Assembly (NCBI GenBank): GCA_000310025.1
Contig: FN649746.1
Span: forward strand, 3,018,854-3,082,853
Direction: 5' to 3'
Length of the DNA stretch: 64,000 bases
Source of the DNA: Ectocarpus siliculosus
Lineage: Eukaryota; Sar; Phaeophyceae; Ectocarpales; Ectocarpaceae
Positions 54,021 through 64,000 of this stretch are shown piece after piece. A program made the translations under genes and the position numbers. The notes under the pieces are model-generated. The model saw only the letters and a program-made list of their open reading frames with translations. It did no database searches and was not told where the DNA came from. Positions within the stretch are counted from its first letter, which is position 1. Every line of letters starts with the position of its first letter.

Positions 54021-54350
54021 CTGTGTGTCCGCCCCCGGCGCAGCAGGAGCCCACTCGGCATCCCGAATGGCCTTATTACTCCCCCCCGGGCGCTTTCTTC
54101 GACGCCCGCGTTGCTGGCCGTTGCTCTTGCTTCGTGCTTCTTCGTCGACGTTGAACCCTAGCCCGGCAAGCAGCTCTTCGGCTTTCGCGCTGTCCACCCT
54201 GCCTCGCAGGCGGGTCGTCGCCTCACGGCGTGGGGTGGCGTAGTGGCGCTCACGGAGCAGTCGCTGCGAGTGGCGAGCTTGCCCGTCTGCAGGTGGTTTC
54301 CGCGCGCGGGGTGCAACGGAATTTGGTTCGTAAGGCCTTATTCGAAGGAG
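54021..54350 (-). CDS. Probable 5' exon of the dioxygenase gene
   Basis: A 330-nt frame with high GC3 runs from an acceptor (TTGTGCGACAG, exon start 54350) to a donor CACACAG|GTTCGG (exon end 54021). It ends in phase 0, matching the phase-0 start of exon 52404. It encodes a basic, Arg-rich, low-homology segment (for example SAKAEELLAGLGFNVDEEAR) that could be a long N-terminal extension. The ATG exon was not found. It could instead belong to a separate minus-strand gene. Confidence 0.4.
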
Positions 54351-55420
54351 CTGTCGCACAAGGTACAGCAGTATTGTAGTACAGGCTGAGATCCATGTCT
54401 GTCTGTTGCTGGCGTACGTCGTGGCGTAGGCTCTAGCGGTCGTTGCCCATGCTGTGGCGGTTGTGCTATGTAGACGTTTTATATACCCAATGTTTCTGGC
54501 AAACAACCATCGCCGGCGATGCAGCAGCAGTCACAACAACCAGGGGGGAGCCTCCTCGGCTACTACACCACGCCTGAACCCTTAGTTCTGCGTAAAACAC
54601 AGCGCCTTCACGCCAGAAATAACACACCCCGGACCACAGCGGGGCGCACAGCAGTACCATGTACTGCTACTGCCACAACATGACAGACGTTTTTTCACGT
54701 CAACAGGACAGGGCAACAAGGTGTGCAAGCAGCACACGTGACGTGCATGAAGGTTGGCCGCTCACGTCTACCGACTGTCGGAGCGCGTTGCTGTTGCCAT
54801 GTGCAGCTGGGGCCGTTTGCTAAGGATACGGCGTGCACTCAATCAACCTTGAACCAGTCTCTCTCACCTGCTGCCAGTGGCAACAGCTGCTGCTGCTGCT
54901 GCTGCTGCTGCTGCGCCGGCGGGGAAAGAAGAGCAGCGGTTGCCGTGACGAAAGAAAAAGCAGGCACCATCTTACCACGCCGGTCAAAGACACGAGCCGT
55001 CCGTGTCTCACACGTCGCAGGCACAGCACTGACAGCGTGCAGGCAGCTAGCTCTCCCTGTGGTTGTGGTCGCGAAGTGCAACTCATGGTCCTGGGGGGCT
55101 CCGTCACTCATACATACATACCCTCCTATATTTCGACCCCCCGCCCTCCATCCATCCTCGCTCGGGGTCCCACGGGAGCAAAGCTGTACACGCGAAAAGA
55201 GGACTGCTGGTGTGTACAGAGGGCGAGTCGTGCGCGGGGGCAGACGTGGAACCCCCGGAGGGCCCGGAGGGACACGCAAGGGGCGTGCCTGACATGGCGT
55301 TGGGGGCGAGCACGTCAAAGCTCGTGACTATTTGCGCGACGCCCAGCAGGTAGAGAGACGCGGCCAAGGAAAAAGAAAAAGTGTGCTGTTTGCCCCCACG
55401 GATCGACAAAAGCTAGCTGG
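54351..55420. promoter_or_regulatory. Region between the dioxygenase 5' end and the next plus-strand gene
   Basis: About 1.1 kb that should hold the missing start exon of the minus-strand gene and the promoter of the plus-strand gene at 55421. A CTG run lies at 54889-54912. No other signal recognised. Confidence 0.35.
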
Positions 55421-58400
55421 ATGGAGTCCAGGCCAGAAGTCTGGATTAACACCATCGACGCCAAGGGGCGGCTCACGATGAAGGGCAAGGCGCACCGCCG
55501 CTCACAGAGTGCGCCGCTGGGACCCCCGTCATCGGCGAGCTCCTCTGCCCTTGTCTCTCAGCAGCAGAGCACCGCATCGGGGTGAGTGTCGAATGCTTTG
55601 GTTTTATGTGGCAAGAAAAAAAAGCAGGACGCGGACCTACCTGCCTGTGCAGAGAGGAAAGAAAGCCCTGGCGTGCCAACCTGGAATATGCGAGATCCAG
55701 TGTCTATGTTTGACGGTAGCTTGAGACTGGCCGACTGTCTTGGAACGGGAGCGTGTCGGTGATTGGTTCGGGTTGGCTTGTGCCTGGCTTCAACCTTGTT
55801 GTGCGGTGCTTGTGCCCCCTCTCGCTTTTTACAGCAGTAGCTGACTTTCTCGAAGCAGCAGAGACGTGAGAGAAAAACGTTGGTACCCCCCCCCTCCTAC
55901 TGCAATTTCAGGTGGTTTGCTCAAACCACAGCAGCAGTACACCAACTACAGCAACAGCGTAGTGGAATACACGCGGCTACGGCGCTCTGCGCGATGTATG
56001 TGCCCCGCCGTCTATCTTGTGGTTACCTAGCAGGGCGGGCCTGTGTGTTCCCAGAAATTCAAATGCGTCCGTTGGTTGACACCAAAACTGACGCCACCAC
56101 GTCTTCAAATAGTGTTTGTTTGTTGAACCTCGCCCTCTTTTCAAGTAAATTAAGAAACAAATCACGCGCGGGGTGCTCAGAAACGCGACTCACTGTGCCG
56201 GCTTGCCTCAACCAAACGGTGTCGTCGTTTCCATATGTCACTAAATAGTCTCCGTTGCGCAAAAACTCTCCCTGGAGATCTAGCTGGCTTGGCGTGCAAT
56301 GTGTGTTGGGGGCGCATGGGGGGGTGGCACGACCTATACTTTAGTCAGTCATTTCGTTGGTTGCTGGCAGGTCCCCACCCACGTCGTTCTCCTCGGTCTG
56401 TGACACCTCACATCAGCGGGAGCGGACCAATCGGCGTCGACCGTCCTCTGCGGTGTCCTTGGCCACAAGGGCCGCTGTCTTCCTGCGTGATGAAAAAAAA
56501 AACCTGTGTTGGTGTTTACCGCACGCAACAAGGGCCTAAATCTAGCGGACACCATTCTGTTACACGCAAGTCTCATTTGCTTCCTGTCTACGCCGGCCCT
56601 CCCTCTCCCCCTCCCCCCCGCCCCGGCCAGGCGCCTGTCCCCACGCCGCCGCAACGACAGCGGGTTCTCGTGCCCCCAAATTCTCCAGCCGCCGCCGCCC
56701 TTCCACCATCACCGCCGTGCCTCCAGCCTTGCCACGGAGTGCTTGTTGTCGCCGCCGCCATCCGCCCGGAGACCGCCATCATCGTCGTCGGCGGGGCTCC
56801 AAGACGAGGAGGCGTTGCCACGGCCCCCGTTGCGATTGAGGTGAGGCTATTTACTGCTGTAGTGCTGTCGGGGCGTCTTACGGTTGGCTTGTAACGGTTC
56901 GTGGCCTGCGGTGTTGTTCAGGCCTGCTGTATTTGGGCTGCGTTTGGTCGCGTGCGTAGGATATCGTTGTTGTTTCGGGGCTTCGTTTGGTCGTGGGCGT
57001 ATGATATCGCGGTCGGGTGGGGCCCATCGGCAAGTAGTTGTTTTCCGCTGGGTGTGTATGTATGCATAAGATATGTGATTGCTTGGCTCTGTCCAGCAGC
57101 GGTGAAGCTACCATGGTTGGTTTTGCGTGACTTGGGACATGTGACTATTCTGAGGAACGCGTCGATACATGTCAGCGAGTTATCCAGCGTGCGGCGTGGG
57201 GCGTTGGTTGTTGCGGGTCCAAGCAGCAGCAATCGTCATCACCGCACCGAACCTACGGAGAAGTAGCAGAGTAAATTTCCAATCGTAAGTTTCATCATCG
57301 TGGTAGTGATACCCAACATTTCACTGCCATGATATCTGCCATGGCATCATGATATCGGAAGGATGTATTACAGCATGTGTGCCTCCTTGGTCTTGTCACC
57401 TTGGTACCTGCTGTTGTAACAGCTATGGACGAATCCATGAGCGCGCTTCAAACGCCGTTTATCTGGAGAGCGTCGCTATTTTTTTCGCATATACCCCGGA
57501 TCGGGAAGGTGGAGGTCTCCTTGCGTGTGTATTTGCCGTTCTCTTCATGGCCCTCGGAATGTCTAACAGAGATCATTCAACTTGCCACAACCGCTGTAGA
57601 GATTTTGATTTTTGCAGGTACAGTACACCATGAAGCATTGCTTGGTGGGTGGCATCAAAGCTTCAAAAACCATTTTTGCGATGCGCCCCTTACGCTCAAA
57701 GCTGCTGAAACCATTTGGCCAAAAAATGTTTCCCGCCCCTCCCACATTCCGGTAACCAGGGCGGAGCCGCGGTACAATGCGCGCAGGACTGTCGATTCTC
57801 GCGAATCAGACAGCAGCAGCAGCCCCTGCAGCCACCGTGGTGGCCGTCCGTTGACTCCCCCGGGGCTCGGGAGTGGCGCGGGAGACGGGGGGGTGGGAGG
57901 AACAGGAGTTAACTTTCGGTCGCCGCCGAGGTCTCCGCAGACGAGGTTACACTCGAGGGGAAGCAGGGACGCAAAGGTAGGCGCGCGCCGCTTGCTTGAA
58001 CCTACGGTTGTACATCAGCCACTGGCTGCGTGCGGGGGCGGGGGGGGGGGCGGCGGCGGCGGCGGGGGGGGGTCGTACACCGCCGCTTGTTTTCCTTGTT
58101 GGTGTAGCGCGCCATAGGAGAAATTCGTGCCGATGCCACTGAAATGTGTGTTGTCCTGAGATAGGTGCCGAGAAGAGAGTTGATGTTTTTGTTGTTGTTT
58201 GGCGTGCAAGTGGTGCCACCGCCGTGTTAGTTGGTGGGGTGGTAAAGCCGAAGGGTATGCAGACGCGAAGCACCGTTCGTCTTATGAGTTGCCACGAGCG
58301 AATGCCCGTAGGTAGCACAAGATATCACACACACACACCCAGGACTGATTTTTCAGAGCTCGACTATTGTATTCCCTGTTCCACGACGAACAAGATGCAG

Positions 58401-61400
58401 AGTCCAAACGAACGATACGTGTTCGTGAAGTGCTCGACGACACGGTCCCAACGCAAACTTTTTTAGCATTGCAACTCTTGCTTCTGTGGAGAAATGGAGC
58501 GTTGAGAATCAGTCCAGGGGGTGTGATTTTCAAAGCTCCATTCCACAGCTGCAAGAGTACTTGTAGCGATGCTAAAGACGTTTGCGTTGGAACCGTGTCG
58601 TCGAGCACTTGACGATAATGTATCGTTCGTTTGAACTCTGCATCTTCTTCGTTGTGGAATAGGGAATACAATACAATAGTCGAGCTCTGAAAAATCGGTC
58701 CCGGGTGTGTGTGTGTGTGTGATATCTTGTGCTCCCTACGGGTACACCCAGTAGCCTTGGCAGTGTTTTTCGATTAAGTAAACGTGTTGGATAAAGCATA
58801 CAATCGGGGAATTTGGGTTGCGGTTAGGGTTAGGGTCTGCGTCCCCCCTCCCTGTTCTATCACTCTCATAAACTTATCATTCTCGGGAAGACGGCCCGGT
58901 ACCGCGCAGAGAGAGGCCCCGATTGTGGTGCCGCAAGGAAGGTCGTGCAAGCTTTGTGCGATGGTGGTGGGTTTCGAAATCGCTGCGTTATTCATGTACA
59001 CAGGCGGTGTGCTTGCGTGTAGTCGGCTCCTGTTCTGTGATCCGGCCGTTGATCTGTCCGTCCGCAAGTTTCTTCCCCCGGTCTTGCACAGCACACAGCA
59101 GCCCCCCGATCTGATAGCCCCGTCCGTTGTGTCTCTCACGATGTGCTCGTGTCGGTCCCCCCACCCTATCAGCCACCTAGCTCGGCGGAACGCGCCAGGC
59201 AAGGCGGCGGCAGCCTATGCCCGCCAGTAGTCGTAGCAACAGCCTCCCCGCGCAAGGGGCAGAGCTCCGCTCCTTCTCTCGGCACGCGCCGCTCTTCCGA
59301 CTCAACCGTGGGGATAGCCGACTCCCCGCAGATGCTCCCGGAGGGGCTCAAGACGGACGAGGAGGACCACAGCGGTCGCCGGGCGGCGACGGCGGTGGCG
59401 GCGGCGCCCAAGGGCGAGGGTGTCGCACCCACGGGAGCTTCGGGCCCTGTGCCACCGGATCAGTCCCGGGCGGTTGGGGGAGCCGCGACAGGTGAAGCTG
59501 GGGCGGGAAGGGAAGCAGTCGGCGACTACGACAACCCGGGTGGTTCGGAAGCGAAGGCGGAGGGAGGGTTGGTCACAGTCGTTGCTGGTGAGGAGGTCCC
59601 AGCTGCTCCTAAGTTCGCCGGCAGAGCCGAGGCAGCGGAGCAGGGGGCGGGTGACGGGAGGATAGGGGGATCGCTGCTGGACGCCTACCGGGAGCCTGAG
59701 GGGAACGATTGGGGAGAGCTCGAAGATTGGCATGGGCTGCCTGGACTGCAGCTGGCTAACGCTGGGGACGAAGTGCCTACGCTGAAGGTGACAGCCTGAA
59801 CGTTGTTTTGGGTTGTGGCGAGGAGAGAGGGGATTGGGGTTCCCTTGTGAGGGGGAGCATGGATTTTGCGTCACGCCCCTCTTTTCAGATTTGCAAGTTT
59901 GTGTTTGGTTGTTGTCGACTAGTTGTTGGTTGTCGAGACGCTTGCGACGCTGCTGCATCACAAGTTTGTGTTTGATGGTTGCCTGATAGTCGTTGTTTGA
60001 GCAATCACTCTTGCGACGGTACCATATCGCTGCGTGAAATTTTTCCACCGGAAGGGGAGCCCCGCGGCCGGAAATTTCACCGCTGTCGCCCTACCGCACC
60101 CCCCTCTGCTCGCTGGCACCTCGTAGGTCCCCTCGTTAATCTTTCGTCCCGGGACTGTGGATGAGGGAGACGTGCTCTCTCTGCACGGCCGACCGCGCTC
60201 GCGAAAGCCGGAGGCGAGCTCTCCCGCCAAGTACGGCTCGGGGGAGGAGCGGGCTCGCCTCTGCCCAAGCGCCCCCGCGGACACATGTACCGCTGCAAGC
60301 CCGGGGCAAACCCAGGCGGAGCGGCGCGATATGGACGATGAGGACGGCGATGGCGAGCGAGGGCTTGTGGTAGAACCTAGGATGAATCAACACGGCGTAA
60401 TCAGGGCCACGACCGGCGGGCGCGTTGCTGACTTGGACGGCCCTGCGGGCGGGAGCGGCGGTTGGATGAGGAGGAGCGACAGCGGCGGCATCGGTGGGGG
60501 CGGCGGCGGTGGCCAGCCGCTACTCTTGTCCCTGGCGGACCTCACGACCGCGGGACTCCAGAAGCTCCTGCAGGCGGAGGGCGGCTCGAAGATGTTTTTC
60601 GACCCGGACTCCCAGAGATGGGTCGGCGAGGAGGTCGACCTGTCCGGCTTTGAGGACCCCAATACTTCGTCTATAGGCTCCACTTCGGCGGCTTGCGCCG
60701 CCGCCGCCGCTGCAGCAGCTGCTGCCGCGAGGGGGAGTTCTAACTCGCCCCACCGTCGCGGCGCTGAGTCGAGGTCGCCGGCCGCAGACATCAGCTCGCC
60801 ATTGCCGCTGTACGCGCGGGGGGGCGGCGGGTCTCGGCGGCTTCCGGTCAACGCTCACCGCCGGTGGAGCAGCGGGGAAGGCCTGTACGGGCCCTCTTCG
60901 AGACGACCGTCGATAGTGTTGGAAGAGAGAGGGGAGACGGTCGGGGGCGGCGGTAGCGGTAGCGACGGGGTGCAGCGGAGGAAGGAGTTGCACCAAAGGC
61001 GGCATTCCGTGTCGGTGCCCTCGCGAATACCGCCGTCGGCAAGCGGGGGTCTGAGGCTGGAAGGGAGCGGGGACGGCGGGGTGCTTCGCCCGACCAGCAG
61101 CGCCAGCGAGAACCGGAGGGCCAAGGGCAGAGTCCGTTCGCGGCCGGCGTCGATGGTGTCGTCCGGGATTAGCTCGGAGTCTGACACCGGGTCCGTGGTG
61201 AGACTGTCGGACGCAGCAGCGCCCGGCCATGTACGGGACGGCGGCGGCTGGGGCAACACGGCCCGGCGATTCGATTCGGCGTTCGGCTTCGCGAGCGACA
61301 CGTCGTCGGGCGGCGGCGGCGGCGGCGGCGGCGGCGGGGTTGAGTCAGCGACCCCTCCACTCAGGAGGAAGGACTTGGTTGTCGGGGGGGACCACCAGCG

Positions 61401-64000
61401 CCTGGCCCAGGTCTTCGAGGGTGCGGCGTACGCCTCCTCCGAAGGCCGCGCTTCGATGTCGTCGTCTTCAAGGCGAAACGCATCCCCCCCGCTTGGGAAC
61501 TCCTCCCCTCCCCTCGGGGTCGGGTCTCCGGAGATGTTGGCGTGGGCCACGCCGAGAGCCGGCGCGTCTCCCCCTCTCGGCGGCGTGGGGGGCAGCAGCC
61601 TGGCGTCCGGGTCGGAGATCGAGGCCAGCGAAACCAGCGACTGGGACCAGGTGCGTGTGCGGTGGGATTGGATTGGATCGGTGCTGGCGCGTCGTTTGGC
61701 GGCGGCGGCAGCGGCGGTGTGTTTGGTGTGGTAGCCGCAGCAGCAGTAAGTCATCTGTTGTTGGCGATACGCGCGGTGTGTTTACTGTGTCAAGCGCAGA
61801 GGTGGGTCCTCTGTTGTGGGAGATACGCACGCGCGCGCTTGGCTCGCTCACGCGCGTCGTGATTGTTGTTGTGCGTGCCCCTGTCCGCGTGTGTCTGTGT
61901 CGCCGAGCTCGTCTGACCGTGCGCGACTACGGCCTCAAGTCTCATGCAAGAATGTCTTGCGCGTAATCCATCCATCCTCTTCCTCACGTTGTCAGCACTC
62001 CCCCCCTTTTCCCCTTGTCTTGAAAACAGGACGCGGATTTCGAGGGCCTCCCAGAAGACCAAGCCTTCAACCTAACTCTCGAGGAGCCCACCAAATTCGG
62101 ATACAGCCCGGGGCTCGCGGTGGCCGGCGGCGGCGGCGGCGGCAGCGATGGCAGCAGCAGCGGAGGAGCCAGCAACATCGCTTCGCCTATCCCAGACGGC
62201 GACTGGCTGCCTCCGGCGGCCCCCGACTTGCTCCGGCGGCAAACGGCGCCGGCGATGACACCCCCCTCGTCTTCCCTCGGGCACGTTGAGGCCGGGGGGG
62301 CGTTCACGAGGTGGCCGCCGAAGGCTCCGCCGGCGCACGCGAGTGACGGGGACGGGGCAGAGGAGAGCGGCGACGGAGCGAAGAATCGGGGCCATCAGCG
62401 GAGTGGGACGTATACGGATTTGCGCGCAGATTCGCTGGGATCTGCGGCGGAGTGGGACCGGACGCTTGAAGGTGTGTGTCGTGGGAGATTTTTTTTTTTT
62501 TTGTCTTGGCTTTAAATCAGCGCTCACAGCACGTGTGCCATTTGCTCCAACCCGTGGTCTTAGAAAGCCGAAATCAAACCATTTTAAGACTAGTTAGCGA
62601 GTTATTAGAGGCCGAAATCAAACCGTTGAGGCTTGTCAGCGCTGACTAGTCTGAATGGTTTGATTTGTTCTGTTCTGCTAAAAGGGTGCGGTGTACTTGC
62701 AGCAGTGTTGAGTCCTGCCTAGTCTTAATGGTTTGATTTGGCTTCACAAAGGGTACAGCAGTGTAGTTGTAGTAGCGGTCCCCTTGTCTATGCAGAGTGC
62801 CGTGGGGTTCCACCCCTTCCTTGTTCTTCTCACCCCCTCCGCCCGCCGCGAACACGCTTCTTTTCTCCCCTTCTACCGCGGCAGGCGAGCTGGACCTTTC
62901 GCTGGCACAGAGAAACCAGACCCCGGTCATGGTCGGCCCGTCCTTGAAGAAATTTCCGGTTGCCGCGGGGAACGTTTCAGGGACCGTTCCCAGGCCGAAA
63001 GCTAGGCGAGGTGGGAAATCCCTCCCGGGTAGAGTGCCCAGCAAGCCCGCAGAAGCGAGCGGCTGCCGCGGCGGTGGCGGCGCCGCCGGGGCCATCAAGA
63101 TTAAGTCGCCGCGCTCCGCCGTGGGTATCGCGTGGGAGGCGTTCAAGGCGAACGGCGGCGGCGACTCGCTGCCGGCGACGCTCTCAGCGGCGATGACGGC
63201 CACGAGCATCGCGGTCGAGCATGTGAGGAAGCGCACCCGCGAGAGGCTGCTGCTGGAGAAGGGCGCGGGCGCCGGGAAGAGACTTTCGGGGCCGGTGCAG
63301 ATCACGCTCGAAGACCTCCAGGTGCGGCGGTGGGATTGGCGCCCCGCTATTCAGTGGTCTCTTTTAGCAACCATACTGGATAATGTCTAGAATGGAGTAA
63401 GTTTGGGTTACAGTCTGCATGCCCTCTTTCTGGTCTAATTACGTACGTAGTTTTCAAGCTAGTTTCATTTTGATTAGGCAGTCCCCGCTATCAGAAACCG
63501 TTCTGTCGAGAGAAATATGGGCTCGGATTGTAGCGAGAAAACGCAAGAAAATTGGCCAGAAAAGACACGCAGCTCAGCGGTAGATGCTTTCGTTGCAGAG
63601 TGCCTGGCTCAGATCGCGTCTTTAAAACGAGGTCGAACTTGTAGCTCAAGCGCGTTGTATGTACCTCGCGTGCATAATTTTCTCTTTGGACGTTGCTATT
63701 TTGTCGCGCAGACTTCGCCTTCGCCGGATCGGATGTCGCTGGGAGCGGGCGGAGAGGACGCGGGGAGCGCGAAGTCGATATCGCCGGGATCGACGGCAGC
63801 GGCGGGAGCCCGCTTTAACCGCCGGAAGATGTGCTGGGAGGCAAGTACAGCGGTTGACGTCCCTGTATAGTGTCGGTGTTTTCGGCGACCATACACTGCT
63901 CCCAAATCATTCTCAATACTTTGAATAGTGCTGAATAGTGCCGGTCCGGGATAATGCCGGTGAATTTCTGGGCACATACCGGCACTATACGGAGACCCAC
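55421..64000 (+). CDS. Large Ser/Gly-rich protein with DWD-FEG and FDP..RW motifs, 3' incomplete
   Basis: Exons: 55421-55581, 56631-56840, 57760-57976, 59173-59787, 60127-61650, 62030-62471, 62885-63321, 63712-63840, then a GC donor at 63841 and continuation beyond the window. The 1245 codons seen are all in phase from ATG (MESRPEVWINTIDAKGRLTM). Mostly disordered: Ser/Pro/Arg-rich early exons, Gly-Ala-Ser low complexity in exon 5. Short ordered islands stand out: ADLTTAGLQKLLQAEGGSK then MFFDPDSQRWVGEEVDLSGF, TSDWDQDADFEGLPEDQAF, AVGIAWEAFKANGG and ARFNRRKMCWE. The FDP..RW, DWD.D.FEG and F...MCW islands recall repeats of fungal Byr4/Bfa1, the GAP partner in the septation/mitotic-exit GTPase system. 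That is memory-based and tentative. Introns 3 and 8 carry mobile repeats. Confidence 0.78.
58305..58743. repeat. Long palindromic family A-type element, about 435 bp
   Basis: Left end CCGTAGGTAGCACAAGATAT, right end ATATCTTGTGCTCCCTACGG. The two halves mirror each other (ATACGTGTTCGTGAAGTGCT against AGCACTTGACGATAATGTAT), joined at a centre near 58517 with GATTTTCAAAGCTCC. It looks like two family A copies head to head. Intron 3 of the 55421 gene. Confidence 0.8.
58745..58895 (+). repeat. Interspersed repeat family H, copy 2
   Basis: GTAGCCTTGGCAGTGTTTTT, CGTGTTGGATAAAGCATACA, TTGCGGTTAGGGTTAGGGTC, CCCTGTTCTATCACTCTCAT; the same order as 32918-33090. A more diverged relative may be at 63360-63445 (ACTGGATAATGTCTAGAATG). 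Confidence 0.65.
62513..62562 (+). repeat. Family E fragment
   Basis: TTTAAATCAGCGCTCACAGC and GCTCCAACCCGTGGTCT, truncated where a family C palindrome begins at 62564. Intron 6 of the 55421 gene. Confidence 0.55.
62564..62740. repeat. Palindromic family C element(s)
   Basis: AAGCCGAAATCAAACCATTT and GGCCGAAATCAAACCGTTGA face GAATGGTTTGATTTG and AATGGTTTGATTTGGCTTC, around TTGTCAGCGCTGACTAGTC. Same core and arms as 11889-11969. Confidence 0.75.
63841..63846 (+). other. GC splice donor after exon 8 of the 55421 gene
   Basis: CTGGGAG|GCAAGT is the textbook GC-AG donor consensus. Coding similarity stops here, and a family B element begins within about 8 bases. The matching acceptor lies outside the window, so this is inferred. 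Confidence 0.6.
63848..64000. repeat. Family B TIR element, near complete, cut by window end
   Basis: GACGTCCCTGTATAGTGTCG at the left, ATACCGGCACTATACGGAGA at the right edge; internal TTTTCGGCGACCATACACTG and GGTGAATTTCTGGGCACATA. It starts within about 8 bases of the presumed GC donor. Confidence 0.75.

Noticed and set aside
58815-58835. Telomere (TTAGGG-like repeats here and near 33000, 41150, 47275)
   Set aside because: Only two or three units each, inside dispersed repeats; no long array.

Overview
The window looks like nuclear DNA of a flagellated, intron-rich protist. A brown alga (stramenopile, Ectocarpus-like) fits best. The evidence is many short exons with introns of several hundred bases to over 1 kb, GC-rich third codon positions, a dynein-2 (ciliary) subunit, a P1 stalk protein ending in a Gly/Met-rich tail, CAG/CAA-type microsatellites, and introns crowded with short inverted-repeat elements. 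This placement is inference; no marker gene proves the species.

Seven genes can be assembled exon by exon with compatible splice phases. (1) 73-4424, minus: secreted or anchored Cys-rich protein of unknown function, 5 exons. (2) 5042-12214, plus: agmatinase-type ureohydrolase, 10 exons, 383 aa. (3) 14765-16855, minus: 60S acidic ribosomal protein P1, 3 exons, 117 aa. (4) 19393-38491, minus: DEAH-box RNA helicase, 19 exons, 1063 aa. (5) 38778-about 46730, plus: DYNC2I2/WDR34-type dynein-2 intermediate chain, 15-16 exons. (6) 48080-52404 (perhaps to 54350), minus: phytanoyl-CoA dioxygenase-like Fe(II)/2-oxoglutarate oxygenase. (7) 55421-beyond 64000, plus: large Ser/Gly-rich protein, 8 exons seen, incomplete. 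The strands alternate almost perfectly. Pairs 1/2, 4/5 and 6/7 are head to head, with only 286 bp between the two start codons of pair 4/5. Pairs 2/3 and 5/6 are tail to tail. No shared pathway is evident; this is an ordinary gene-dense nuclear locus.

Non-coding DNA is the other main content. At least eight interspersed families are visible: a TA-flanked inverted-repeat family (family A, about 225-250 bp), a second TIR family (B), short palindromes with an AGTCAGCGCTGACT core (C), tRNA-like and SINE-like sequences (D, E), a (CAA)n-tailed family (F), a roughly 150-bp family (H), and two long foldbacks near 33.8-34.3 kb and 53.0-53.6 kb. Local tandem duplications are frequent. Two of them copy the 3' end of a coding exon together with its splice donor; the one in the helicase is in frame and open. 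Four of about 60 introns use GC-AG borders. No LTR element, integrated viral gene, tRNA, rRNA or CRISPR array was recognised.
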